Positions 12,190-24,044 of a stretch of DNA of 64,000 nucleotides are shown in pieces (within the stretch, counting starts at the first letter, position 1; each line of letters opens with the position of its first letter). The stretch lies in contig OX104131.1 of the NCBI GenBank assembly GCA_944470555.2, forward strand, positions 14,190,515 to 14,254,514, given 5' to 3'. The DNA is from Heterobilharzia americana. Its lineage: Eukaryota > Platyhelminthes > Trematoda > Strigeidida > Schistosomatidae. Both the position numbers and the translations under genes were made by a program. Under the pieces are notes generated by a model, which was not told where the DNA came from, ran no database searches, and saw nothing but the letters and a program-made list of their open reading frames with translations.

Positions 12190-12300
12190 ACGAGGTTAAT
12201 AATTTATGCAAACAGTCGCGGCTGGGACACATATTACGCTTACTGAGTAACTGTCGACTCCCAAGCGCTATATTAGCTGAGGAAGAACTATGCTATGAAA
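12190..12300 (+). mobile_element. Short remnant of an RT-type C-terminus
   Basis: The plus strand reads SRLGHILRLLSN then RLPSAIL. This resembles the RLRWLGHVLRM...HRLP block found near the end of RTE-like LINE proteins, and a similar block recurs near 16540 and 19160. It is too short and decayed for a firm family call. Confidence 0.35.
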
Positions 12301-12945
12301 AAGCTAAGGGTAGCCAGATTGAGACGAGAAAATAGCTCAGGAGTTGCGCTATTTGACTGTAGCAGGTGGTTGGCGACTATATAATACAACTCAAGATCGA
12401 TCACAGCTGTGCAGATACATCTTTATCTACATTTTTCTTTGAATAACATATCTTCAATTCTTTGTCCTTTTATTGTGGTGCGGAAACTTAGGTCAATACA
12501 CAGTTACGCTAGATTGTAGGTTGATAATGCATGCAAATATCACTAATCTGTAGACAATGTATGTGACCCATTGCCTAGTGAATGAACCTGCATATGGTTG
12601 CTGACAGCTTGCAAGAAAATGATTAAGCAGTGACGGATGAAATAGTTTCTTAAATTAATCGATATTTATGAGTGTAAATGCGGGATATTTTAGATTATTT
12701 AATACCAAAATATCGACAATCCTTTTTCAATCGACCTGCCTTTCAACATGAGCAATTCATCTTCTTTTGCAAAATTACCACCACCCTGAATACAGTATAA
12801 CAATTAACTGAAAACTATTGTTACCAAATGTCAAAAGTAACTCAAAACCTAAATTCAGTTTGCATCAAATCCACAAAAAGCAGATTCACAAACAAATAAA
12901 TACTGTCTAACTAAATAATATATATTAACAAATGCACACGGGTTT
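12301..12945. other. No gene recognised
   Basis: AT-rich sequence leading into the TAC array. I see no domain-bearing frame, repeat unit or splice structure that I can support. Confidence 0.5.
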
Positions 12946-13806
<861 letters not shown>

Positions 13807-14993
13807 AACGCTATGAAAGTTGGTGATACTACCTGGTCGTGTGAACCTCAAATAACGGAGCAGTGACTGGACCATTTGACATGCTTGACTGAAAATTAAG
13901 CGTCTAGAAAAACAAGCCAAATGGACATTGTGATGAAGTGTATTTAGTTGTCGTCATTTTAACAGAACTTCAATTTACTATTTAGTTAGGGTTTCCACAT
14001 CTCTTTTCCAATGATCTCAACCGCCAGTCAATAACATCACGGGTTGAAACTCATAATATGTCTGTTTTTGTCAACATAGTTGCCATTCATTCTCATAAAG
14101 TAAGTGGAACCCATAGCTCGTCAAGTATGAAGTCGAAATCCACTCACCAACCACTTGCACAACCATATGCACTAAACAATGAGCCAGACCTATTGTGTGA
14201 AGGTTAATGATATAACGTGGCTTCCGAAGCCTCGGTAGGTGGAGTGGAGTGGAGTTCAAACGCCTTGATGAAAGAGCCACAGATCCATGTATACGCCAAC
14301 TGGTGAACTATTGTTCACATCTAAAAGGTGAGAACAGTCTTTAAAAAATAGTTGCGGTAAGTTTTTATTTTGATTCAAGTATTTCGCCTATGGTGCTTCC
14401 ACTATAACTTGATTGAAAAGTGGCCGAAAAGTTATTGGTAAACACAACATTAGTGATAGAAGAAAAATTCACATTGTTACGACTTGTTCAGTCAGGCAAG
14501 TGATCTGAAATAGATATATCCAGCTGGAACCCTGAATAGAAGCACGTCAATTTAAGATGCCATATTTTACAGAGATATGTAAAATGAACAGAAAAGGTTT
14601 GAAATTAAAGTAGAAAAAAGCAGTTAAGAGAAGGAGAAATGAATGAATATCCATGAACTGTTAGACATTTAGAGGGTGATAAGAAATGTACTCAACGTCA
14701 TGACTATGATCGATTCTGAGCTATATCTCCGAAATTTTCCAACCATTCATTCCTATGAACTCGACTTCTATGGTCAGATAGCCAACATCTCCCCAACTGC
14801 TCAGAACAACAAAGTTAACAGAACAAGACTGTTAGACATTTCGAGGATGTATTTAGATAGTTTAATTAAAAGACGAAGTTTATCTGAACATTCTTATGTA
14901 TTTGCGCAGCACATTTCGTATAGTCTGGTCACACATTTACATGTCAAGTCAGTTTATATTTAACCGAAAGGTGGGGGGGGGGACAACTATAAC
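13807..14993. other. No gene recognised
   Basis: Plain sequence with a few frames under 100 codons. The frame at 14676-14963 (plus) has no recognisable domain. A run of ten G's occurs near 14973. Confidence 0.5.
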
Positions 14994-15195
14994 AGTTAAG
15001 ATACAAGGGGATTAAAATGAAGAAAGATGAGGACAGAAACTAAGAGTGACCTAGTTGATCCTAATCTTGATAAGAAAAGAAAGTTTACCAAGTTAGGTGT
15101 AGTGTAAGAACTTTGTTTCTTGCCAAGATTAGGATCAACCTAGGTTACTCTTCCTCATCCTCCTTCTTTTCAACCCCCTATTATCTTATATATTA
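14994..15195. repeat. Palindromic repeat, about 85-bp arms
   Basis: The left arm (about 14994-15085, containing 'gttgatcctaatcttg') is an imperfect reverse complement of the right arm (about 15112-15195, containing 'caagattaggatcaac'). A 26-base loop separates them and a gap of about 9 bases interrupts the left arm. It looks like a foldback or MITE-type element. There is no coding sequence. Confidence 0.75.
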
Positions 15196-15360
15196 AATTT
15201 GCGGAGTGATGAATTTGCAACTCATTTACAAGCTGATACTTCTAACAGCTGAGTATTTTTTACAACTGCCTAACTATGGTGTTAAGAGGATTTCCACTGT
15301 AAATCACTCAGCCAGGATCACAAGGTGTGACCTCTCACCCAAAAGTGTCATGTACTAGTG

Positions 15361-15590
15361 AAAGATACTACTACTGAACAACTTGAGCAGTCATAAACCA
15401 TTAAGGCTGATCTGTAGTATTTTGCCAGATAGATCTAAACACCGTACAACCGTTTCGCTCGTTTGGGGCCGAGCTCATCAGCGGTGTTCTATGACTAATG
15501 GAGACCGTGGAGCCCAGTTACTCACTGGTGAAATACTGCAAATCAGCCTGAGTGGTTTTAACTGCTCAATTTTTCACTTGTAGTATCTTT
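15361..15590. repeat. Foldback element with about 60-bp inverted arms
   Basis: The left arm 15361-15423 ('aaagatactac' through 'gtagtatttt') matches the reverse complement of the right arm 15531-15590 ('aaatactgca' through 'tagtatcttt') over almost its whole length, with about 10 mismatches. The enclosed 107 bases contain the hammerhead ribozyme at 15438-15487. A frame-free palindrome of this size with a ribozyme at its centre is not a standard annotation; it may derive from a hammerhead-bearing PLE or SINE. Confidence 0.8.
15438..15487 (-). ncRNA. Type I hammerhead ribozyme, all core residues present
   Basis: Minus strand, 5' to 3': stem I strand AACACCG, core CTGATGA, stem II GCTCG with an 8-base loop and its partner CGAGC, core GAA, stem III AC-GGTT-GT, cleavage base A (triplet GTA), then the stem I partner CGGTGTT. 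Stem I (7 bp) and stem II (5 bp) pair perfectly and every conserved core base is in place. The two-base-pair stem III matches the minimal-stem-III class known from metazoan and PLE hammerheads, which often cleave best as dimers. Predicted cleavage follows the A of GTA. The call rests on sequence and pairing alone. Confidence 0.85.
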
Positions 15591-16529
15591 TGCTATATTT
15601 GTCTTCCCATCTATAGGTTAAATATAAAATGACTTGATATGTAACTTTGTGATCATATTGTCCGCAATGCTTTGCGCAAAATACATGACATTGTTCAGAT
15701 AGACTTCACCTTCTGATTGCACTATCTGCTTCCATGGTTAGATGAAACAGTAAGGCGAGCATAAAGGTTTAGTATACTCTGCTTAGATGAGGGATATTTA
15801 GTCTGGAAGGCCTTTATCTTTCATTTGCCTAAGAAGTGAGGATTGATACGTTCGTCATTCCTTTCAAAATTCCAGTTATTTAAAGTTTGATTGTCTGTGT
15901 TATTTTCCTTTCACTTACCAACTGAGAGAACCTGTTTTCCCCTGAAAGAAGTTCAGTCATATTCTCAGAGCGTCACTAACCAGTCAGTCGTCAACATCCA
16001 GCGGTTCAAATTCATTAAAATCTACCAGTCTTTAACTGTTGCGATGATTATCCAGTGTTATGGTCCCTATCCAACCTAAAGGTTGCATTTTGTCATTAAA
16101 GTGTTAAAAACTCAGCTGTAGAGCCCATCTTTAATGAGCACTGTGTTGTTATGCCGTTGGTTAGTGTATGGAGAGTCAACTTTTTCTAATGCAGTTTCCA
16201 ACATAGATTTTTCAACAGAATATTCGTCAGAAATATGTAGGTTAACCATAAAACTAGTATGCTTAATCACTGAACGGACTTGGTTAGCTTTTCTCAGGAT
16301 ACGGTACATTTATAGCCTTAGCAAAATATCTGATTGCCTAGTTAGGGTTCCCCCATGTCCTACCTTATAGTTATGAAAGGTGGAGGGGAAGAAAACGATT
16401 CAGGTGTTCAACAACTGTTGCCTTTGTTACACTGGCCGTGTGTCATAGAACCACTAAGTTACTAATTTAGGGACAAGTCAAACAGTCATAGGTAAAATAG
16501 GTAAGCCAGTTAACGAGGCTGTAAACCTT

Positions 16530-16690
16530 CATTAACTTAAGTGGCTAGGATATATTTTACGCATGTCTGGCAACCATCTACTCCCAATCCAGCCTGAGGT
16601 GGATTAGGATTGGGTCGGATAGAGGTCAACAGTGGCCAGATAAAACTTGGCATCAGTCTATGAAGCATGTAACCTTAGGTCGCAGCTGTA
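16530..16690 (+). mobile_element. RT C-terminal remnant
   Basis: The plus strand reads LKWLGYILRMSGNHLLP, the C-terminal block of RTE-like LINE proteins that is also seen near 12215 and 19155. It is directly followed by the tRNA-like SINE on the other strand. It is short and decayed. Confidence 0.4.
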
Positions 16691-16905
16691 TAGGGAAATA
16701 TAGACTTTAGTTGGATAGAGGCAATCAGCAGGAAGCCCTGGACTTAGGTTTCGTGCTTGTTGGTACTCGCCTGCAAAACGTATCCTCAAAATCGACAGAT
16801 GTAATGTCTCACATGAGATGTGAACCTGCATCACCCATTGTTGCAGTCTGAGACGCTACCACTGAGATATTTCGGTCGCGGTTCACTTCGTAAACAAAAT
16901 CAGTA
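16691..16905 (-). mobile_element. tRNA-like SINE, family B
   Basis: Minus strand: an A-box-like CTCAGTGGTAGCGTCTC near 16880 and a B-box-like GGTTCACATCTC about 35 bases on, followed by a body containing 'cctaagtccagggcttcctgc'-like sequence. The same head and body order recurs on the plus strand at 28985-29170. This fits a Pol III-promoted retroposon rather than a functional tRNA, because the acceptor stem cannot close. Confidence 0.6.
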
Positions 16906-17779
16906 GTTGGTTACTATGAATAATAAGGCTGAGAGTGGATCTCAGTGTGATGTGTGAATCAAAAAAGTGTCACATCCTATTTCATGGATTTTCTTAGCCT
17001 ATCTTCCTTAGTTCTTACGACTGTTCACAACTTTTGACCATTTTTCTTTATCTTGAATCTTGGTGTTTTGTATCTTGGCGTTCAAATGCTATGTGTAGTA
17101 ACTTGAACCTTTACACGATCCTTCCGAGTCTCATGATGATCGTAACCGACCGATACATTATGGACCACACTGTCTTCACTTCATGACGAAAGACAGAGGA
17201 AGTTTGTTTTGTTACGGTAGTAGAAGATTCTACGGCTTTGTTTGAAGATGATTGGTTAGCAATCAGAACCAAGTCTGAGAACAGCAAGTTTGTTGTAGTT
17301 ATCATTGACTATCATGAGTTTATCTCTACTTTTTTCTGCCTTGTATGTCATCAAAATCTTTGGCGGCGGATGCGGTCGAATTTTACTACAAGTGAATTTA
17401 AACTGTTGACTTCTCTATTGTTTCTATATTTTGTAATCGTTATTCTTGACATTATCCCTTATATCAGGTAATGAGTAATTAGGATTTATATACATACATA
17501 TGTGTTTGTGTATGTTTAACTGTGGAAACAGTAACAGTTCAAAGACTAAGGAGAAGAAAACACCCAAAGTAAGGAATACTTCATCTAAAATGACGTAATC
17601 ACTGAAGCATTTTGATTCTTTGTTTTACTGAGGTTGTTCTTCTTTTATATAAACTTCGACTTGATGGAAATAGTGCATTTACTTCTTTTCTTATCTTCTA
17701 TTGAAGGCAATAGGTTCTAAGAAAGGTTAAATCACCAACCAAGGTATGTAATAATCGTACATGCATACTACCTTCTATT

Positions 17780-17890
17780 TTGTCCTGTTGTTCGGATGTG
17801 AGACATGACCTTTAAGAGCAGAAGATATGAAGAGACTATAAGTTTTCGAATACATCTGTCTTCGTAGCACTGGTAGCGTACTGAGTCCTG
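17780..17890 (+). mobile_element. RT-family C-terminal remnant
   Basis: The plus strand reads EDMKRL then FEYICLRSTG, resembling the ETWPLRVEDVRRL...DHRCLR block that precedes the C-terminus in RTE-like proteins. Evidence is thin. Confidence 0.3.
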
Positions 17891-17927
17891 GATAATCATC
17901 TGGCTGCATTCCCTGTTTCTGTTCATA

Positions 17928-18790
17928 GAGGGAGGTGCTCCACCTTATTGCTTACTGTGAGTGAAGTTCCCCAAAGAGCCATCCTTTCCCCATGTCTTTT
18001 TGCATTCTTTCTGCATAACTTACCATCTTCAGCTGGTATCAATTTCATTAAATATGCTGATGACCTGACTGCTTCCAAACTTGTTTCCTCTTCAACAGAT
18101 TGTTCACAATTGAATGATTTCCTATAAACTGTTAGACGACAGTCCTCCGAGAATGATCTTACGTTTAGTCCTTCAAAATGTCGGCCTGTAAGCATTAGTT
18201 TTAGATGCAAATATAACTTATGTAAACTTCTTAGTTCTCATGATTCCTGTTCTATTGATAATTGCTCTTTAGCGAATGTTACAAGTGTGATTTATCTCAG
18301 TGTGTATTTTCCTTCTGACCTTTCCTGGTCTCCCCGTATCTTACTAACTTTCAGAAAAATTTTCAGTCTAACTTTCTATATTAAGCTGAGGGTATCTGGT
18401 ATTCCTCAGCCTCTCCTCTTGTGTTTTATAAACTCCTGCATCTTGCCTGTTCTTCTTTTTTATTCCCCTTCATTTTTTCCCGGGTTGTTGTAGGAAGACT
18501 ATGCTATACTGCGTAGAACTTAGAGGATTGTCAGCAGGTCTAGTTGTTTACGCCTAAACATTCTGGTTAAACAGCTGTGAACAAACATATTCATTCATGT
18601 AAACATCTGGCAGGAGTCATTTTATCAGATGACCAACATACTCTTCACTCAAACCTCTCTGCGTGTCGGTCATCTGGAAAGATGAGGAGCAAGTAAGTTA
18701 GACTTTATGCACGTACAACAAAATATTAAAATTCTACCATACCGTATTTAGCCAGTCTGCTGTGCGATCAAGAACGTATTAAAAATGAAC
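17928..18790 (+). mobile_element. LINE reverse transcriptase remnant (YADD)
   Basis: The plus frame reads EVPQRAILSPCLFAFFL, then INFIKYADDLTAS, then NDLTFSPSKC, then VTSVIYLSVYFPSDLSWS, then GIPQPLLLCFINSCILP. These are successive blocks of a non-LTR reverse transcriptase: the VPQG..LSP motif, the catalytic Y-A-D-D with both aspartates kept, and the thumb. Only one early stop (after ND-F-L) interrupts the first 170 codons. The C-terminal part runs to about 18780 with frameshifts (EDYAILRRT; ILPYRI). No endonuclease part is seen upstream, so the copy is 5' truncated. A clade narrower than CR1/Jockey-like is not justified. Confidence 0.8.
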
Positions 18791-19139
18791 TAAAAATCAA
18801 CTTTCGTTTTCGAAAGCAAACTAGTTGAAGATGAGCGTGTTACTTCTTACGTATTATGAATCTAATTGTTAGTGTGACTGTCTACCTAAACGAACTGAAC
18901 ATTTCCAAGGAAGTTGTAGATAGAGTGAATATTCTTATCGTTTTTATGCAACTTATGCAACTTATTTCATTTTGCTATGTATTCATGTACACTCTCTCTA
19001 CCCATTTGATGCCATTTGATATGCTGAGAACTCTGTAGAGTATTCTCGAAATAGCTTTCAGAATAAAGCCATTATTATTACTCTTATTATTATTATTATT
19101 ATCGTGTAACCACCATGTGACCGGTTTCGATGCTACATG

Positions 19140-19290
19140 GAGTCGATGGGGTTGTACACCTTCAGAGACTGAGGTGGATTGGACATGTGTTGCGCATACC
19201 AAACCACCGCTTACCTCAACGTGTGATACTAGGATAAGTTGGGTCAGATTGGAGGAGAGGTGACTCAGTCGATAAGATCTCTTACTATTG
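19140..19290 (+). mobile_element. RT C-terminal remnant
   Basis: The plus strand reads LRWIGHVLRIPNHRLPQR, a clear copy of the RLRWLGHVLRM.EHRLPRR block of schistosome RTE-like proteins. It is short and lies in isolated sequence. Confidence 0.5.
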
Positions 19291-21660
19291 ATCTGTCCTA
19301 TGTAGGGAGGTGTAGACTACTTGGCTAGAGTCTCCGGGATTACTGGCACCACTGGTTAAAGATTCTTCTGGAAATGGCTGAAAATTAGTCAGTTTGGCGT
19401 AGGTGAATACACTCCCTGACGTCTTCTTAAGTTTGAACACCTTCATCAACCTCCGTTTCTCAATTGCTTCTCTTCCAATCCACCTTTGTCTACTTGTTCT
19501 CTGCATGCCACTATGAAGTGTATCAACTTGAATCGATGCACTTCTATATGAGGTTCTACGTTGATTCTGTCCACCTGTCTGTAAATGTAAATGTGTATTC
19601 TGTGAATATCTGTTTAAAAAACTAGCATACAGGCTTTCCATCAAGTTACTGTGTAATATAATGTTTACGACTACCTTCAGTTGCACACCAACTCTATGTA
19701 CATGATGTGTATCAGAAACTGGTGGAATGGAAATCAACTACTAAAATCGCTGTCTGCTAAGGTTGAATTTCGTTATGTTTAAAGTTTGATTTATCTGATT
19801 TTAACCGTCTTATGAATAGTTTTCCCGTTTCTTTTTGTATTTTTAAAAATTCTGTGTTAACACTTGTGTAGCGTTTGCAGTCAAAGGTTAGGTCTTTCAT
19901 TTTTGATTTGCCTACCACTCAGTGAAGCATAAAATATAGAACAAAGCAACATTTATTCGCTACTAGTTTCAGTACTGCGTTGAACCACGCTCCACTTTAC
20001 TCAACCACTATACTGAGTTATCCTCAATGTAAACTAAGGGGAATATCTCCACAACCTAGTGTAGTAAACTTGATCCTTAGTGTGATGATGAAATAACTTT
20101 TCAACATAACTGAAAACATCATTTATTTATTGATAAATAAATGCTGGAAATATGTATATTACCCAGTAGTAGATGATGTTGATGATGATGATGATGATGG
20201 CGACAAGAACGGCCTAAAACATAAATCAATACTTTAAGTCATTGCCCATTCATGTAGAAGTTTTAGAGCTTTGGCTTTAATTATATTTTACTGTGTGGCC
20301 ATGGTAACCTTAGTTGGCACACTGGTCAGCTACGAACCTATAAAAATAAGTTGTATTGTCTTTTTGTTGGTAACTTTTTATGCATATGAAAATAGCCTCA
20401 TATATGATGCATTTTCGCCTGATAAAAACTCGTCCCCAAAGTCAAAAGTCAGCCTTTGTCTTCTAACATTTTTGTGTCTTCTCAAAGTTAAAGGGGTTGA
20501 GTGTGGAGAAAGGAGTCATTAACTGTTCCCACCTTGAGTATATTCGCGTTTCCGTATGATTACTACGTATATCCTTGAATCCAGTCAGAAACTTCAGAGG
20601 GATTTGATGATATTCAAAAACTGCACTCTGTTACGTGCATAAGTCTTCCTGTTTTGTTTTTAAACTTAATTTCACCCGGTCATTAGATGATTCATTTTTT
20701 CCCTGAAATCAGAGGAAATATTTGCAAAAATCTCATTCCATGATGAGAATTACATAACTAAGCATAAGTCGAAGAAAATTTGAATGATGGTAATCGCTGT
20801 CGATTTTCCTCTGACTGTCACTTTTAGAAAGAAACTGTATAGATTCTGTCTAAAGTCGCTTTGCTTCTAAAAACTTATAATTCCCTCAGTTCGCTAACCA
20901 GTTTTGAAGTAACCCAACCCTTACTTATGAATCTGTCTACGTAAATCACCAATGATGACTATTGCAGTTTTACAAGTCTTATGTGTTTCTAGGTCGGCTA
21001 ACGCCAACGACTAATGTACCGGTCTCCAGCTAGGTACACATACATGAAAACGGTGTACACAACAGGCCATACAGTCCAACAGACAGAGAAGACTACACAT
21101 TTCCAGATATCTACCCACGCCTCCTTGGCAGGGGTGGTGGCGAGTGTCCCTGGGTTACCCTGCTAGGGCCAACCGTATCTGACACCAGCCACTCAACAAA
21201 TACCACTCCTTCCCACCACCGCTAAACTGCGGCACCCAGGCGTTTTGGTCCTAACTGCCTGCTGGATTAGCAGACAACTGACCAGGTTCGTGAGTCGACA
21301 GGTGACCGTTTTCAAAGACCCATTTCCCAGACAGGAAGGATGACACAAGTTTCACTATTCTGAACATTCCGTAGAGAGGGCTGGTGTAATCACCAGGGTG
21401 GGCCTCATCATTAACCTGAAACTCATACTAGAGATATGGGTTAGCACATCGGTCAACTGGGTCCTAATAGCATGTCACTTGGAGGATATGGTAGGCATAT
21501 GGCCCACAGCCTCACATGTATATGAGATGTACACTATCCCGTCACCCATGACACAACAAACAGCGTATGACCACAAGAAATATCGCAAGTTTACAGATTA
21601 AGTGTCCCAGATGGTCATTTTACCTCTAGCTAACTCAACTATTACTCCCCCCTAGTGGAT
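19291..21660. other. No gene recognised; GC-richer stretch at 21.0-21.4 kb
   Basis: Mostly AT-rich sequence with a small GAT microsatellite near 20176-20200. From about 21000 to 21420 the base composition becomes markedly GC-richer than its surroundings ('ccttggcaggggtggtggcgag'-type words). This suggests a separate inserted repeat that I cannot name. The frame at 19285-19737 (minus) and the frame at 20271-20522 (plus) have no recognisable domain. Confidence 0.4.
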
Positions 21661-22449
21661 TTCCTCATTTCAAAACCGTAACACTGGATGGAAAGACGAC
21701 TACTCGGTTCTCAGTGGGAACCACGATGAGGTCTGCCGTTGTATAACTGGTCTTCCACGTCTCGTAAACACCTGAGTTGTCGAGTATGGCTTAAATGTGC
21801 ATCATCGTTCACGTGTTTGAACAGCAACTCGAAAGAATATAGCGATCAGAACCGTTCTACAAGGTGACTATCCAACTAAATACGACTAAATGAGCACCGC
21901 TGGCTAGATATTTGGCAAGGAGTTCCAAATATCTGTGTCACCAATTGGATGACAAGGCATTTGGTTACCTTAAGCGTATTATAACTACTCATTTCAAATG
22001 AACTTGTCTGTATACATTACTGCTAAGGTCTACTTGAAGCCAGTGAAATATTTATTGAGTATGCTTAAATGACTTCACTATGATCAGTCATTGCAACAAA
22101 TCTCAAGTTAGTCTGGATTATACTTCATGCATTTCTCCTAGGTTTCTTTTTGTCCATTACATGGCCATGGGTTAGTACTGTTAACGCGTTCCAAATCAAA
22201 GCAAAACAGACTGTTCAGTTCCATATGGGTTTCATTCCTCCTCTAGCTGGACTAGATCAGTGGTAATTACTTTGAAACACTGAATAGTCTCCTTTTTATT
22301 GAATCTTTATCCTGAAATAAGAAGATCCAGTCAAGCTAAGCTGTTGAGTATCTTTTTCAAATGTATAACTCCTCAGAACCATCACTCTATTTGAATAGAC
22401 AGTTAAATAGACTGGATGGATAAACAAATTAATTATTTTGAAGTAGTAT

Positions 22450-22510
22450 TCATCATAGACTGATATTAGTTGGAAAAACATTGAAAACCTGGGAGCACTT
22501 TAATTGATGT
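22450..22510 (-). mobile_element. SINE family A, tail fragment
   Basis: On the minus strand this matches the 'agtgctcccaggttttc' region and the following tail of the SINE copies at 23755 and 24045. Only the part downstream of the hammerhead-like segment is left. Confidence 0.5.
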
Positions 22511-22846
22511 CAGTCCCAATTAACTTCAAAATAAATTATTGTCCAATTTTGCGACAAAGCAAAGAATCTCATTTTTCTATACTTCATATATATGGTCACC
22601 TTCACTATGACCCTTGTCTCATTCTTCACCTTCTTTACATCCATCTATCTATCAAGTGAACTCTCAATATTTGCGTTTCTTATCTACTAACAATTTTCAC
22701 CTTGTCAAACTCCTTGCCTTCCTCGATATTTCTACTGTCTTGGTTTATTATACAACTACTTTGCATTATTGATTCGGATCTTTTTTAGCACTAGGTTAGT
22801 GATGTAATTATATCCTATTGTTTTATAATAGACTGTTATATGTTTA

Positions 22847-22847
<1 letters not shown>

Positions 22848-22897
<50 letters not shown>
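22848..22897. repeat. (AT)n microsatellite
   Basis: About 25 uninterrupted AT units, just downstream (on the minus strand) of the candidate terminal exon at 22988-23212. Confidence 0.95.
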
Positions 22898-22903
<6 letters not shown>

Positions 22904-22987
22904 TTCACTGAATTATCTCTAAGAGAAATAGGAATTAGTGAAGATAAATTAAATTATGCATACTTGATTATCGATTTTATTGATCGG

Positions 22988-23212
22988 TTAATGAATATTG
23001 TCCACTGAGTGATATGTTTTACATATTGATTGTTTTAAAATGTCATACAGTCGGTTGACATCACTTTGTTCAACTAAACTGGAGGTTTCTTTTAAAATGA
23101 TACATTTTCGTACAGTGCCAAGCTGATCTAACAAATGATTCAATGGATCCTCTAGATATGTGACAATTCGATCAAGATAAGTAACTAAGGGCTTATGCAA
23201 TTCGAATAATTC
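22988..23212 (-). CDS. Candidate terminal exon of an unrecognised gene
   Basis: The minus strand is open for 75 codons from a plausible 3' splice site (pyrimidine-rich run, then '...ctttaag' at 23213) to a TAA at 22988. An AATAAA signal lies within 15 bases of the stop. The peptide (ELFELHKPLVTYLDRIVTYL at its start, DVNRLYDILKQSICKTYH near its end) is helix-friendly, has no low-complexity bias and does not look like any transposon protein I know. An in-frame ATG four codons before the splice site would also allow a 78-residue single-exon reading. I do not recognise the protein. An open stretch at 24661-24925 on the same strand could be an upstream exon. Confidence 0.45.
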   Translation of the reverse strand, partial: ELFELHKPLVTYLDRIVTYLEDPLNHLLDQLGTVRKCIILKETSSLVEQSDVNRLYDILKQSICKTYHSVDNIH

Positions 23213-23390
23213 CTTAAAGGACATTTGGAAAAAAGATGATAAATAGTATATATTATCATAATTGTTTTTATATCATACCGTCGTTGATTGGACCAAATTG
23301 ATCGGTCTCTATTGGCATATGGGCTTCTGTGCGGATGCCTCGATATACCTGTGTAGTTCTAGTTCTAGTACAGACGGATAGTGGCTAGCA

Positions 23391-23446
23391 GTAGAATCCA
23401 GGATGCGCATTTCGTCCTATTTGGGACTCGTCAGCTGGAAGTGGGA
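23391..23446 (-). ncRNA. Hammerhead ribozyme, minus-strand arm
   Basis: Minus strand: stem I half TTCCAG, core CTGACGA, stem II GTCC-CAAATA-GGAC, core GAA, a self-complementary stem III ATGCGCAT without a loop, cleavage base C (triplet ATC), stem I partner CTGGATT. All core bases are present (position 7 is free and is C here). The loopless, self-complementary stem III implies cleavage as a dimer. Confidence 0.85.
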
Positions 23447-23470
23447 ACAACATCACTCACTGGGAAGCAG

Positions 23471-23525
23471 GTACATCCAGCTGACGAGTCTCAAATAGGA
23501 TGAAATGCGCATCCTGGATTCCACT
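23471..23525 (+). ncRNA. Hammerhead ribozyme, plus-strand arm
   Basis: Same layout as the minus arm: TCCAG, CTGACGA, stem II GTCT-CAAATA-GGAT held by one A-U, one C-G and two G-U pairs, GAA, ATGCGCAT, C, CTGGA. The core is intact and stem II is weakened by two substitutions. Confidence 0.75.
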
Positions 23526-23754
23526 GCTAGCCACTATCTGGCATTAGCATATATTATTGATTAAAATGTTTGTCCACTGTAATGCTGGTGAGTTGAAACT
23601 TTATAGAAGCCTTAAATAAACAACAAATCAGTTACGTTGGGATCTTTTGTTCGCATTGCATACCAGCATACAAGATGAGAGAATTCGTACTTATCCACAC
23701 TATGAATGGAGTAGTGACTAACCAGAATCATCGACACAAACCATATATTCATCA

Positions 23755-23880
23755 TGGACTGAAATCACTTAGAAGAATATTGGAAATCTGGGAGCACTGG
23801 ACAATTGCTTCATCCTAGTATGGAACTCCTCAGCAGCGCTCACCCACAACCCCACCCACCAGGGATCGAAGCCCAAATTA
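23755..23880 (-). mobile_element. SINE family A with hammerhead-like core
   Basis: Minus strand: the B-box-like stretch near 23875 is followed by GCGCTG-CTGAGGA-(stem II GTTC/GGAT)-GAA-GC-AATT-GT-C-CAGTGC. Stem I pairs over six bases (GCGCTG with CAGTGC, one G-U). Stem III begins with G instead of A. It is part of the same repeat family as the copies at 24045, 26325 and 27870. The CTGANGA and GAA blocks are both present. Confidence 0.6.
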
Positions 23881-24044
23881 AATTGATCTAGTGCTCATTG
23901 TTGACTAGCTTCCAGAGGGGATTCCTGAAGTTCCAATGAGAAGTCGTGACCAGTGGGGCAAACCTCGTGGAAGTGAGGACAAATACTCAACGATAACACT
24001 GGGTGATGGTCACGTTATGTCGTGAACTGACAGGAGTAGGAAAT

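Larger units (their letters stand above)
23277..23548. mobile_element. Sm-alpha-like hammerhead repeat, palindromic
   Basis: The arms 23388-23440 and 23478-23541 are near-perfect reverse complements, both containing 'aaatgcgcatcctggatt'-type sequence, around a 40-base spacer. The flank 23277-23355 ('tggcatatgggc', 'ggatgcctcgatat') recurs next to the related element at 30358-30680, so it belongs to the repeat. Each arm carries a hammerhead core, on opposite strands. Sm-alpha satellites of schistosomes are known to encode active hammerheads with this stem II (GTCC/GGAC, loop CAAATA). Confidence 0.8.

Noticed and set aside
14676..14963. 95-codon plus-strand frame
   Set aside because: No recognisable domain, no supporting splice or promoter signal.
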